The notes beneath the pieces are model-generated. The model saw nothing but the letters and a program-made list of their open reading frames with translations. It was not told the origin of the DNA and did no database searches. This document shows positions 1 to 9,478 of a stretch of DNA of 64,000 bases, one piece after another (position 1 is the first letter of the stretch; every line of letters starts with the position of its first letter). Both the position numbers and the translations under genes were made by a program. The DNA is from Gammaproteobacteria bacterium. GTDB lineage: Bacteria > Pseudomonadota > Gammaproteobacteria > Pseudomonadales > Azotimanducaceae. The DNA lies in the NCBI GenBank assembly GCA_028818795.1, contig JAPPND010000161.1:1-64000 (forward strand), given 5' to 3'.

Positions 1-14
1 CGGGCGCGCCCTCG

Positions 15-40
15 CCGTCTGGCCCCAGCCCCCACCGCCC
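15..40. repeat. 26-bp dispersed intergenic repeat, copy 1
   Basis: These 26 bases are the exact reverse complement of positions 37685-37710. Both copies lie in non-coding DNA just past the 3' end of a gene: here past the minus-strand receptor, there past the PEP-synthase-like gene. An exact 26-base GC-rich match about 37 kb away in opposite orientation is unlikely by chance and suggests a dispersed repeat family. Confidence 0.75.
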
Positions 41-57
41 TAGGACTCCGCGCCCAT

Positions 58-79
58 CAACGGCGCTTGCGCGCCGTTG
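58..79 (-). terminator. Hairpin downstream of the TonB receptor gene
   Basis: A perfect 9-bp stem (CAACGGCGC with GCGCCGTTG) closes a 4-base loop, about 55 bp past the stop codon of the minus-strand receptor. There is no T-run, so it may be a transcript-stabilising or REP-like hairpin rather than a classical intrinsic terminator. Confidence 0.4.
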
Positions 80-133
80 CCGCGGCGCAGACCTCCTAGG
101 CCCGTCCCCTGTACGGTCCGGTTTCTCGCCGGC

Positions 134-3064
134 TCACATCTCCCAGTTGACCTCCGCAAACAGCACCTGGCCGCGGGCGTCGTAGCGCGTCAGATCGTAG
201 GGACGTCCTCCCCACGGGGTGGCTGGCGGGTCGGCATCGAACAGGTTGCGTCCGCCGCCGCGGAGCTTGAGACCGTTCTCGAAACGATAGCTCAAGGTGA
301 GATCAACGGTGGTGTACGAGTCGACGGTCATTGACGGCCGCGCGACGTAGAGGCGTTCGCAACGCCCAACCACCACTAGGCAGGTACCGGTCCGGTCGTT
401 CTCGTAGCTCGGCGTATAGCGCACGAACAGATCCGCGGCGTATCTGCCGGACGACCAGGCCAGTGATCCCACCACGCCGTATTCGTTGCTCCCCCACGCT
501 GTGCCCACGCGGTTTGCCGGTGCTGCTCCCGGGATGATCGTGAAGTGTTCGTCGAGCACCCGCGTGTAGGTGAGCCGCGGCCTGAACACGCCGAAGTCGT
601 TGACGAAGCGGTACTCCAGTTCGGTCGTGAGTATCTCGCTGACCTTTTCTGACAGGTTGATATACCTGGCGAATGCCTTGATCGCGTTGCCTTCCGCGTC
701 GCGCTCGATGATCGAAGGAAGCGTGAACGCAACTTCCGGATCGGAGAAGAGGAGGTTGTAGGAAAACTCGATCTTGTCCGTGAAGTCGACGTTCGACCAG
801 TGCACGGTCCAACGTAAACCGGGCACGGCATCGGGCGTCCAATCGAAACTCACCGAGTAGGTGTCTGCGGTTTCCGGGCGCAAGTCGTCCCCGACGCCGT
901 AGATCGTCGCTCTGCGGACTGGACACCCGAAGGCGAGACAGACCGGGCCGCCCGGAACATCGTAGGGATCCTGCACGTAGACCGTGTCTTCCCGGGGCTC
1001 CACGATGTGGAAGGTATCGCTGAACACCGGCGGGCGAAACGACTCCGCCCAGGATGCCCGGATCGCCAGGTTCTCCGTTGGCTCGTATCGCACGCCTATC
1101 CGGGGGCTGGTGTGCGTGTGGGTCAGCGTGACGATATTGGGCTCGCCCACATGCGTCCAAATACCGCTCTGGCGGACCCGGGTAACGCCGCCAACCGCAC
1201 CGGTTGCGTCGTAGGTGTCATGCCGCGCCTGCACGTTCAGCAATAGGGAATGCAGCCACGGCCGAGCGTTGCCCTCGCCAACCAAGGGGAACGCGAATTC
1301 CACGGAATAGGCCGTGAGGTCGCGTTTGGGCTTTTCCACCCCGAAGATTACTTCCAGGCCTTTGGTCTCGAGGCGCCCCGCCTGGTCGGAATAGTCCTGC
1401 TGGATGAGGCGGATGCGTTCTTCGCGCGTGTGGATGCCCGCTGCGTAGCCGACTCGGCCACCCGGCAACGCGAACAACTGGCCGCGCACGAGCAAGTCGT
1501 AGGTACTCGTCTCGGTGGCGCCCCGATGCGGCCCGATCCAGGACGATGCGAGTTGGCCGAGATTGGCACTTTGGGCCGACCCGTCGCCGAATAGGTTGAT
1601 CGCCACGGCGGGGTCGGAACTGGCCAGCACTTCCTCCACTCTCCCTTTCGACGGAGCGCCATCGGCCAACCAATTGGGTCTGACGTAAGCCACTTGCCAG
1701 CCGAAGTTCTCCGATTCCGAGCTTCCCGTCCGAAGTTCCAACTGGTGGTCGTCCGCGAAGTCCCACATGAACCCGGCGTTGATGGTGCGCTGTTCGTTCC
1801 TGGATTCGTGATAGGCACCGGGCAGCAGGCCGGCCTCCACCTCCACTTCGGGCAGGTAGTTCACCACGACGTCCTGGCCGAAGGGGTTGTGGGCATTGCT
1901 TGCCGGCACGGTGTAGCCGCTCAAGTCGGTTCGGTATTCCTGGTAGGCCTCGTGCTCGGAGTAGAGGACATCCGCGAAGACCCGGAAGTGTTCGGTGATA
2001 GATTGCTCGACGAACATCGTCAGCGACGTATTGCTGGCGTCTTCGCCGTTTTGCGGCGGCACGTAGTCGACGGGCATGATTTCCGTCGTGAAGTCGTCGA
2101 CGGTTGCGCCCTCGCCGCTGTGGCCGGTGGGAAGCTGAAGCCTGTCGCCGCAAGGGTAGCTTCCCCACGAGAATTGGCAGATCCTACGCACCACGCCGGG
2201 CTGGCCCTTGGTGGTGTCGCGGTCGTCGAACTCCGGACCGAACAAGCTGCGGTTGTCGTTGGTGGTCCAGCCGGTCTTGGCGTTCATGATGGGATCCTGC
2301 GACGTTCGCTGCAGTGTTCCCGTCACCTGGCCCGTTCCCCAACCGTAGCCGCCCAGAACGCTGGCGGTCGTTCTGTCGGCGCCGGTTGAGCTGATGTCCT
2401 AGCGGACCTTCACCTCGAGGCCGGTGTAGTTCTTCTTGGTGATGAAGTTGATCACGCCGCCGATGGCGTCCGCGCCGTACACTGCCGAGCCGCCGTCCAA
2501 CTGCACGTCGACCCGTTCAATGGCCGAGAACGGCACGTTCAGGAGGTTGGCGTAGCCTTCCTCGTCCCCCGCCCGGCCTGCGACACGCCGCCCGTTTATC
2601 AGAACCAGCGTATTGGCGGAGCCCAAGGCGCGCAGGTTCGCCGTCGAAGTGCCGAACCCCGTGATGACCTCGAACAGAATGAGGCCCGTCAAGGAGTTGT
2701 CGACGTTCCTTGGGTTCTTGTCCACATCGCTCGGCGCGAGGGCGTTGCTGTCGATGGCGGAGGTCTGCTGCGTAATCGAATGATAGGCCCAAGGCAGCGT
2801 GCGCATCAGTTCCTCGACGCTCGACACGCCCCGGGCTTCGAAATCCTCGATGGTGAGGCTATAGACGAAGGCCGTGGGGTCGCCCTTGGGCAGCCGAGAG
2901 CCGGTTACTACTATGGTTTCGACGTCATCCGCTTCGTCCACGGCCTCCGGCGTCGAGTCGCCGTCGGCGTCTACTTCGTCCGTATCGGTGTCTTGGCCCC
3001 ATGCTGGGGCCGTCAAAATCAGGGTAGCGGTCGCGAGTTTACGACCTGAGATTGCGAGTACCAT
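134..3064 (-). pseudogene. TonB-dependent receptor interrupted by one in-frame TAG
   Basis: An outer-membrane TonB-dependent receptor that would import a large ligand using TonB energy. The N-terminal part (3064 down to 2402) has a signal peptide (MVLAISGRKLATATLILTAP), a TonB-box-like VETIVVTGSR and a plug domain (LVLINGRRVAG, DAIGGVINFITKK). The C-terminal 730 residues form the beta-barrel. Both parts are in the same frame, separated only by a TAG at 2399-2401. Restoring TAC or TAT gives a continuous plug-to-barrel sequence (KVRYDISSTGADRTTASVLG). ATG 3064 is preferred because the signal peptide starts there; an upstream ATG at 3112 is possible. The gene is divergent from the receptor at 3139. 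The rest is undamaged, so the lesion is recent or an error. Confidence 0.88.
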
Positions 3065-3138
3065 GTCAAACCCTCCCCGTGACATGCGTCGAAACGTGGC
3101 GGGAATCGACATCGTATTTTGCTAACCATGTTCCGATC

Positions 3139-5541
3139 ATGACCGAAAGGGCCCGGAAGTCAAGGAAGGTGTCGGCGCGGGCGGCGGTCGCCTGCCTGCA
3201 CCTCGGGGTGTTGCTTGCCTGGGCCGACGAGATCGAAACGATCACCGTGGTGGGCACCACGCCCGCCAGCGACAAGGATCTGGACGTCCGGGACTTTCCC
3301 GGGACCATCCAGACGGTCCACGCCGACGACTTGGAGAGAAACGGTAGTTGGGACATTCCGGGCTACCTGTTGCGTTACGCCCGCGGCGTCCACATCAACT
3401 CGGCTCAGGGAAACCCGCTGCAGTCCGATCTCTACTACCGGGGCTACGGGGCGTCGCCGTTGCTCGGCCTTCCCATGGGTCTCAGCGTCTACCAGGACGG
3501 CGTGCGTCTCAACGAGCCATTGGGGGACGCGGTCAACTGGGACCTGATTCCGACCCGGGCCATTGCCGCCATGAGCTTGCTTGGCGGCTCGAATCCCTTG
3601 TACGGGCTCAACACGCTGGGCGGGTCCATCGTGCTCGCCATGAAGAACGGCTTCGACCACGCCGGACACGCCGTCGCCGTCGAAGGGGGTTCGCACGGGC
3701 GGCTCATCGGCAGCGTCGAAAGCGGTGCCAACAATGGGTCGATGGCCTACTACGTGAATGCGAACCGGTTTCGGGAGGACGGCTGGCGCGACCTGTCGCC
3801 GTCCTTTTCGGAAGTCCTTTACGGCAACGTCGGCTGGCGCGGCGGGGGACGCACGCTCCGCATCGACCACCTTCGGGGCACGTCGGATCTCACCGGCAAC
3901 GGCCTGTCTCCCATGGGCTTGCTGGCCCGCGACCGTGGCGCGATCTTCACCGCGCCGGACATCACCGAGAACGACTCCGAACTTTGGAGAATCGGGGGAA
4001 CCACGGTTCTGGGTAGGAACGCCACGCTTGCGGTGCATGTGCACGTTCGGGAAAACAACACCGCGTCCTTCAACGGCGACGGCATGGAGGAAGACGACAT
4101 CGACGAGTTGATCGATGGGTTCGGCGGCAGCGAAGCCCTGTCAGCGGCCCTGCCAAGCGGCTGCCGGGACGAACAGATACTCGACTTCGCCGGTGCCGAC
4201 GACGACGCCTTCGAGGAAGCCGTCGCGGAAACGGGCTGCGCGGCCGTCAACAACCTGAGTGTCCGAGGCCAGGACTCCCAGGGCGGCGTGGTCGAACTAC
4301 GTCTCTCGGCCGACTTCATGGGCAGCGAACACGACGTCAACGCGGGGATTGGCTACTACCTGGGTAACAGCGGCTTCGACTCCCGCGTGCAGTTCGCCCT
4401 GCTCGATCCCGCTTTGCGATCCACCGTCGCCCCGGACGCGGTGACGGGCGGTTTCGCCGACGAACGGACCGACATCGCCACCGGTGTCCGGCGATTGCAT
4501 GTCTACCTGCGCGACGGCTTTTCGCTCGACGATTCCTGGGTCGTGAATTTGGCCGGCTTCTTCCACGACAGCGAAGTGAGTCTCCGGGATCGCACCGGGG
4601 AGCAGCCGCAATTGAACGGCGCGCACGGCTTTACCGGCTTCAACTGGAGCGCGGGCGTCGTCCGCCGATGGGACAGGCGGGACCTGTTTGGCTCGTACAG
4701 CCAGTCGAGCCGGTTGCCGACGCCGATCGAACTGGCCTGCAGCGAAGCGCTGGCACGCAATCCCGAGACGGGGGAGATGGAAGAATGTCGTCTCCCCAAC
4801 GCCTTTCTCGCGGATCCGCCGCTCGAGGAGGTTGTGGCGAGGAGCGTCGAACTGGGCGCGCGAGGCACGAACCGGGCGGGTTGGCATTGGTCGATGGGGA
4901 TGTTCCACGCCTACAACGACAACGACATCATCTGGCAGACCGGCGCGACCCGGGCCCACGGGCTGTTCAGGAACGTCGATGGCACCCGTCGGCGGGGCGT
5001 GGAGGCATCGATCGCCAAGGCCGGCGGGACGTGGCGTTGGCAACTCGACTACAGCTACGTCGTCGCCACCTTCGACGACGACTTCGACGTGCTGAGCCCG
5101 AACCATCCAGCCAACGAGACAGCCGACGACGACGCGGACGACGAGTCCCCGGCGACCCGGCCGGTGGAACGGGGTGACCGCATCCCCGGCATCCCGGCGC
5201 ACCTGCTCAAGGCGAACCTGGCCTGGTCCCTTACCGAGCGTGTCACCATCGGCACGGACATGATCGCCGTTTCAGGCAGCCATCTCCGAGGCGACGAGTC
5301 CAACGAACTCAACGAGCTCGACGGCTATGCGGTGGTCAACATGCGAGCGAACTATCGGACGGATCGGTTCGAAGCATTCCTGCTCGTGGAGAACCTGTTC
5401 GACGGCAGCTACGAGAACTTCGGGGTGATCGGCGAGGAGCCGGACGAAGTCGTCGGCTTGGACGACATCGGCGACGACCCCCGCTTCCTCGGTCCCGGGG
5501 CGCCTAGGTCGATTCGTCTAGGCGTGAAATTGGGGTTCTGA
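3139..5541 (+). CDS. TonB-dependent receptor
   Basis: An 800-residue outer-membrane receptor, intact. A short signal sequence (ACLHLGVLLAWA) precedes a TonB-box-like EIETITVVGTTP. A plug domain follows (IQTVHADDLERNGSWDIPGYLLRYARG, GSNPLYGLNTLGGSI), then a beta-barrel ending in ...SIRLGVKLGF with the terminal Phe usual for outer-membrane proteins. The plug resembles iron-complex or vitamin receptors of the FecA/CirA type, but the substrate cannot be read from sequence. An acidic Asp/Glu-rich stretch near residues 650-670 is probably a surface loop. The gene is divergent from the broken receptor, with about 75 bp shared upstream DNA. Confidence 0.92.
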   Translation: MTERARKSRKVSARAAVACLHLGVLLAWADEIETITVVGTTPASDKDLDVRDFPGTIQTVHADDLERNGSWDIPGYLLRYARGVHINSAQGNPLQSDLYYRGYGASPLLGLPMGLSVYQDGVRLNEPLGDAVNWDLIPTRAIAAMSLLGGSNPLYGLNTLGGSIVLAMKNGFDHAGHAVAVEGGSHGRLIGSVESGANNGSMAYYVNANRFREDGWRDLSPSFSEVLYGNVGWRGGGRTLRIDHLRGTSDLTGNGLSPMGLLARDRGAIFTAPDITENDSELWRIGGTTVLGRNATLAVHVHVRENNTASFNGDGMEEDDIDELIDGFGGSEALSAALPSGCRDEQILDFAGADDDAFEEAVAETGCAAVNNLSVRGQDSQGGVVELRLSADFMGSEHDVNAGIGYYLGNSGFDSRVQFALLDPALRSTVAPDAVTGGFADERTDIATGVRRLHVYLRDGFSLDDSWVVNLAGFFHDSEVSLRDRTGEQPQLNGAHGFTGFNWSAGVVRRWDRRDLFGSYSQSSRLPTPIELACSEALARNPETGEMEECRLPNAFLADPPLEEVVARSVELGARGTNRAGWHWSMGMFHAYNDNDIIWQTGATRAHGLFRNVDGTRRRGVEASIAKAGGTWRWQLDYSYVVATFDDDFDVLSPNHPANETADDDADDESPATRPVERGDRIPGIPAHLLKANLAWSLTERVTIGTDMIAVSGSHLRGDESNELNELDGYAVVNMRANYRTDRFEAFLLVENLFDGSYENFGVIGEEPDEVVGLDDIGDDPRFLGPGAPRSIRLGVKLGF

Positions 5542-5656
5542 CGGGCTCGCGTTCAGTGCCTCAGCGGCCCACTGCCGCCCTCGGCGTGCGGCACATCGGT
5601 CTCGTGGCCCTTGGGAAGGAATGGCGTGTCCGCTCCGCGACGCGGACCCCTGTGGG

Positions 5657-6034
5657 CTATGGCAGAAAAAGCGGCGTATCCGTTGTGCCCTGGACCACGT
5701 AGCTCTCTACAGGGTCCACCGCGATACAACGGACGGACTCGCCCCCAGACATCTGAAACAACAAACTCTTCGTTTCGTCGAATCGACAGCTCAGCACTCT
5801 CCCACCAATGAGCTTAAGAATGGAGAACGATGGTTCCGCCCGGTGCCTGTAGTCCGCGCTCACCAAGACTTTGGTACCGTCGTCCCACACTATCTCGACC
5901 TCTGTCACGATTTGAACAGATAGGGCGTACAACTCGAGACAAATCGAGTATTCGTGCATAGAAATGCACTGCACGAATACAGGACTGGCTGTTAGCACGT
6001 GGTTTATCTTGGAAGCGGTCTCAAGCAGCGTCAC
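5657..6034 (-). CDS. Hypothetical protein, 125 aa
   Basis: Not a recognised family with certainty. The composition is protein-like (VTEVEIVWDDGTKVLVSADY, MSGGESVRCIAVDP) and the local GC is lower than in the flanking core genes. It has a small all-beta look reminiscent of DUF6188-like or immunity-type proteins; that comparison is weak. It sits 49 bp downstream of, and on the same strand as, the HigB/HigA-like pair, so it may be part of the same acquired segment. Confidence 0.5.
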   Translation of the reverse strand: MTLLETASKINHVLTASPVFVQCISMHEYSICLELYALSVQIVTEVEIVWDDGTKVLVSADYRHRAEPSFSILKLIGGRVLSCRFDETKSLLFQMSGGESVRCIAVDPVESYVVQGTTDTPLFLP

Positions 6035-6083
6035 ACGGAGACCTCAGATCAAGGGAACTCAATGGGAAACTAGGAGGCCGCGT

Positions 6084-7247
6084 CTAGGGCAACACCGCGC
6101 CATCTGGTCGGAGCAACTTGAACATTGCTCTCATTCTCTTGTCCTTGGAAGCTAGCGCACCCTGCAGTACGCCAAGAACGACATACTGCATGTCGATCAC
6201 GTCATGCTGAAACTTCTCGCGCTGCTTGGTGGTGAGCTTCTCGGGAGCCAATTGGCCGTGTTTCTCCAACAACTCAAGCGCGTAGAGGAGGGTCACCTGC
6301 GTCCAGCGGTAGAGCGCCCACTCCGGGCCGAAGGCGCCGGTCTGCGCGATCTGCATTAGGAATCGCGCACCCGGCGGTGCGTAGGCCCCGCCACAGAGTA
6401 CCTCCGCAAAAAACTTGACGATGAAGTCCCTGTCTTGCGCAACTTCTTGCCTGGCCAAACCGTACGCCTTCTTGCGCTGCTCAGTAGAGCCGTTGGAAGT
6501 CCCCTGAATGTGGCCATGGAGTGTGTTGGCCTTCTCGATGAGCGCATCGACCTCCTGATCGAACTCGATCTCGGTGAGCGCCAATGCGTCTCGTCTCGCC
6601 TTGGTCAGGTCATCGAATTGTGCGCCGAAGAAGGCGTCGAGGTCCAAACCTTGGACGAGATTCTCAGAGGGTTGACCAGCGCAAACTAGGTCGTGGATCT
6701 CCTTTCGAAATAGCTCGCCGACGTTTGAGACGACGTAGACGCCGCCATTGCCTCTCAGTTCGCGGAGTTTCGAAAGACAGGACTGACGGGCAGATGGGTT
6801 GGTGGAAGCAACCTCGAAGAAGAAAGCGTCCGGAAAGAGCAAGCTCCAGTTGCGCTGGATCTCGGAGAGGGAACCGGCTGCTTGTACGTAGCTCTTGTCG
6901 ACGATGATCGGTGTGGGCGTTGTGGAGTTCGATGCGGAAACGGGTGGCGCTCGCCACGGCATCGGAGGGGCTGTCCCTGCCGCACGGTGGAGCGCGCCTA
7001 GCATGCGTATCAGGCGGTCGATCGTAAAACGGCCAAGGTTGGCGTTGCGGACCCGCGAATAGTCGGCTGCGGCGAAGCCCGTCGCTTCGCCTGCCTTGCG
7101 CACCGTTAGGCCGCTATCGTCTAGAGCAGAGATAATGTCGGCAGCCAAGATCGCTTTGGCATGTTTGAGGTCTGCATCAGGATCTCCCAAGTCCCGGAAG
7201 ACGTTTCCGGTCCCTTCGACGAGTACGAATTCAGGTTCTTCGATCAT
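6084..7247 (-). CDS. Xre-type antitoxin with a long C-terminal extension
   Basis: 387 residues. Residues about 20-90 form an HTH of the HigA2-like antitoxin class (DIISALDDSGLTVRKAGEATGFAAADYSRVRN, then RFTIDRLIRMLGAL). After a Pro/Thr linker the protein continues for about 270 residues that such antitoxins normally lack. This begins PIIVDKSYVQAAG...FPDAFFFEVAST, which resembles the start of a PIN-like nuclease fold with an early Asp; that fold is an inference. The start overlaps the end of the upstream toxin gene by 17 nt, as in toxin-antitoxin operons. Antitoxins of this kind usually repress their own promoter. Confidence 0.72.
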   Translation of the reverse strand: MIEEPEFVLVEGTGNVFRDLGDPDADLKHAKAILAADIISALDDSGLTVRKAGEATGFAAADYSRVRNANLGRFTIDRLIRMLGALHRAAGTAPPMPWRAPPVSASNSTTPTPIIVDKSYVQAAGSLSEIQRNWSLLFPDAFFFEVASTNPSARQSCLSKLRELRGNGGVYVVSNVGELFRKEIHDLVCAGQPSENLVQGLDLDAFFGAQFDDLTKARRDALALTEIEFDQEVDALIEKANTLHGHIQGTSNGSTEQRKKAYGLARQEVAQDRDFIVKFFAEVLCGGAYAPPGARFLMQIAQTGAFGPEWALYRWTQVTLLYALELLEKHGQLAPEKLTTKQREKFQHDVIDMQYVVLGVLQGALASKDKRMRAMFKLLRPDGAVLP

Positions 7248-7593
7248 CTTCCAGCTCCTTTCTGAGGCGACTCATACGCGCCTTGATGAGGTCGATCTCG
7301 GGTTTTGGCGTCCGCGTTCCCGTTTTTGACTTCTTTTGGAACGCGTGGACTACCCAAAGTGACCCGGATAGCTCGGTGACGTATACGACGCGCCATGCAT
7401 CGGTTTGGTACCGAACGGCGATCTCCATGACACCCGAGCCCAATCCCTTCATCGGTTTCGCCACATCGGCCTTGCTACCGCGTGCCGCGATGGTCAAGGC
7501 CGTGCTGATGCGGTCCCGAACCGGAGGCGGGAAGGCGCTGTAGGCGCGCTGCGCAGCTCTGATCCATCCGATTGGCCGCGCACCTTGCTCCAT
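7231..7593 (-). CDS. HigB/RelE-like toxin (Gp49 family)
   Basis: 120 residues with features of the phage-derived Gp49-like / HigB toxins: AAQRAYSAFPPPVRDRIS, VMEIAVRYQTDAWRVVYVTELSGSLWVVHAFQKKSKTGTRTPKPEIDLIKARM. The RYQTDAWRVVY...VVHAFQKKS...TP core matches ribosome-dependent mRNA interferases of the HigB2 type. It is the first gene of a toxin-then-antitoxin operon and overlaps the antitoxin by 17 nt, the gene order typical of hig loci. The Arg and Lys of the core are present, so it looks active. Confidence 0.85.
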   Translation of the reverse strand: MEQGARPIGWIRAAQRAYSAFPPPVRDRISTALTIAARGSKADVAKPMKGLGSGVMEIAVRYQTDAWRVVYVTELSGSLWVVHAFQKKSKTGTRTPKPEIDLIKARMSRLRKELEDDRRT

Positions 7594-7965
7594 AGGGAAT
7601 GCACGTTGTCATATTTGCCTACACCAGTCAAACGTCTTCCTGTAGGAGCTGTCAGTGCCGAAGGGCAGTCGAGAGCTCGCGGGTTGACGAGCGTTTCATG
7701 AGGTAGATCTGCGAGCGAGCCGGGCGTTGGGGAGTCGAATCACACGTTGGTGTATTCCGAATTGGACGACGCTACGTTCCGAATTGGACGGACTTGAACT
7801 CCGAAATAGACGAGCATCGGCACCGCATGGGGATGCCCGACGCCCCATGCCCCACCGTGCGGGCAAGCCGATCCGGTCGCGCCGTGGCTCTTCGCCCTGC
7901 CGATCAACGCTTGGAGTAGCTGGAAAGCGCAGTTGCGCTGTCAGCTTTGCCGCTGGGGCAGGCGG
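7594..7965. other. Non-coding gap with three 22-bp-spaced direct repeats
   Basis: The 372 bp between the toxin start and the response regulator hold no convincing gene. The only structure seen is the triple direct repeat at 7755-7812. The piece around 7820-7860 has GC-rich self-complementary words (GGGGATGCCC, GACGCCCCATGCCCC) but no clear terminator. Confidence 0.5.
7755..7812. repeat. Three direct repeats, 22-bp period
   Basis: The 14-mer TTCCGAATTGGACG occurs at 7755-7768 and 7777-7790, and a degenerate copy (CTCCGAAATAGACG) at 7799-7812. The 22-bp spacing is two helical turns. Such iterons occur in transposon ends of the IS21 class and in operators. No transposase gene is adjacent, so this may be a relic end. 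Confidence 0.6.
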
Positions 7966-8337
7966 CTAGTCTCCCGACAGCACCGCCTCGACTTCCTGGA
8001 GCAGTACCTCGTTCCTCACGGGCTTCTGCAGCACCCGGTTGGCGGCGCCGGTCTCGGCGAAGCTCTCGGCCAGTCCGGGACGCTGGTGCATGGCCCCGCC
8101 GGACAAGGCGATGATGCCGATGTCCGGATTGGTCTTCTTCAGTTCTTCGAGAATCTCGAGCGCCGTCATTCCGGGCATGTTGACGTCGGTGATGATGGCG
8201 TCGGGGTTTTCCTTCACTAGGGCAAGCGCGGCGTCGTTGGATGGTGCTTCGAGAACGTGATAGCCGTTGCTCCGGAGCAGAAGGGCCAGGGCGTATCGCA
8301 CGATGGCATCGTCGTCGGCCAGCAATAGGGTCGCCAT
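7966..8337 (-). CDS. Single-domain response regulator (CheY-like)
   Basis: 123 residues comprising only a receiver domain: acidic cluster LADDD (8-10), phospho-acceptor Asp51 in ITDVNMPG, Ser in IIALSGG, and the conserved Lys in VLQKPV. There is no output domain, so it presumably acts by protein contact or in a phosphorelay. The ATG at 8337 is chosen because the receiver starts there; a longer frame to 8514 runs into the kinase gene. It lies 4 nt downstream of the histidine kinase gene, so the two form an operon and a probable cognate pair. Confidence 0.9.
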   Translation of the reverse strand: MATLLLADDDAIVRYALALLLRSNGYHVLEAPSNDAALALVKENPDAIITDVNMPGMTALEILEELKKTNPDIGIIALSGGAMHQRPGLAESFAETGAANRVLQKPVRNEVLLQEVEAVLSGD

Positions 8338-8341
8338 GGAT

Positions 8342-9355
8342 CTAGCCCTCCTTCGCGACGTTGGGAATGAGCAGTTCGAAGGTGGCGCCCTCGCCGGATT
8401 CGGACTCCACGGCGGCGTCGCCGCCCCAACCGCGCGCAAGGTTGTAGACCACTGATAGCCCGAGGCCGATGGCGTCGGCGTCGGCCTTGGTCGTGAAGAA
8501 GGCATCGAAGGCATGTTGCTTCACGTCTGTCGACATGCCAGGGCCGTTGTCGGCCACGGTGATCCGGACGTAGCCGCCGGGCACCATGCCGCGCGCCCGG
8601 GCATCGTCTCTACCCATATCGACGGTTTCGATGGCCAGCACGATCTTGCCCGCATGTTCCATCGCTTCCGCCGCGTTGGTGACGAGGTTGTTCAAGGCTT
8701 CGTCGAGTTCCACCCGGTTGACGCGTATCTCGCCGCGGCGCGTACCCACGCGCACATCGACCTCAATGTTCGGCCCCACGTTCCGCCTCGCCCGGGCGGC
8801 GACCTCGCCGAGGTAGCCCCAGGGTTCGATGTCGTCGGTCTCGCGGCTCCCGCCCGGTGCCAGCGCCAGCGCGTTCTTGACGATCTCGGCGCCTCTCTCG
8901 GCCGCCTTAAGCGCCTGGGTCATTTCCGCCTTGCGTTCCTGCTCGGACACGTGGTCGCGATCCAGGGAGAACTGGGCGAGGGTGATGACCGGCTGTAGCA
9001 CGTTGTTGAGTTCGTGCGAGAGGCCGCCGGCGAGCGTGCCCATGGCCGCCATCTTGTAGCCTTCCCGGAGTTGCTCCTCCATCTCGCGACGCCCGGTGAT
9101 GGCGTCCTCGAGATCGGCGACGGTCTGTTCCAACTCGCCGTTCAACTGCGCGCTCTCGCGCCAACGGCGCCAGGCGAACCAGGCGGCGACGAGCATCAGG
9201 GCCGGAACGGCCGCGACGATCTCGTCGAGATTCCAGCCCTCCTCGTCGCGGGTCAGGTTGAACACGACCTCGACCAGGTCGACGACGGCGAACAGGAAGG
9301 CGATCAGGACCAGGGCGACGGCGCCGATGATCAGATCCTTGGCGGATGCACTCAT
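8342..9355 (-). CDS. Membrane sensor histidine kinase
   Basis: 337 residues. Two N-terminal membrane segments (residues about 8-32 and 47-62) flank a short periplasmic loop. A coiled linker follows, then the H-box LAGGLSHELNNVLQPV with His114, the N-box LNNLVTNAAEAMEH, the G1-box VADNGPGMS, and the G2 region IGLGLSVVYNLARGWGG. The arrangement (HELNN box, short sensor) is that of NtrB-like or 'hybrid-less' kinases. Its partner is the adjacent receiver protein. The signal is unknown because the periplasmic loop is only about 15 residues. Confidence 0.9.
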   Translation of the reverse strand: MSASAKDLIIGAVALVLIAFLFAVVDLVEVVFNLTRDEEGWNLDEIVAAVPALMLVAAWFAWRRWRESAQLNGELEQTVADLEDAITGRREMEEQLREGYKMAAMGTLAGGLSHELNNVLQPVITLAQFSLDRDHVSEQERKAEMTQALKAAERGAEIVKNALALAPGGSRETDDIEPWGYLGEVAARARRNVGPNIEVDVRVGTRRGEIRVNRVELDEALNNLVTNAAEAMEHAGKIVLAIETVDMGRDDARARGMVPGGYVRITVADNGPGMSTDVKQHAFDAFFTTKADADAIGLGLSVVYNLARGWGGDAAVESESGEGATFELLIPNVAKEG

Positions 9356-9478
9356 GCGATTTCTCGGTTGTGGGCAATGTCAAACGGGGCCGACACTGTC
9401 CCCTACCCCAAACCGAGAACTTTCCGCGACGACGTCCTTGCTGCACTCTATCGCCTCCATCTAACACGGACAACTGAC

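Noticed and set aside
2399..2401. TAG read as pyrrolysine in the TonB receptor
   Set aside because: No PylS or Pyl tRNA is seen, the receptor is not a known Pyl protein, and other genes in the window end in TAG normally.
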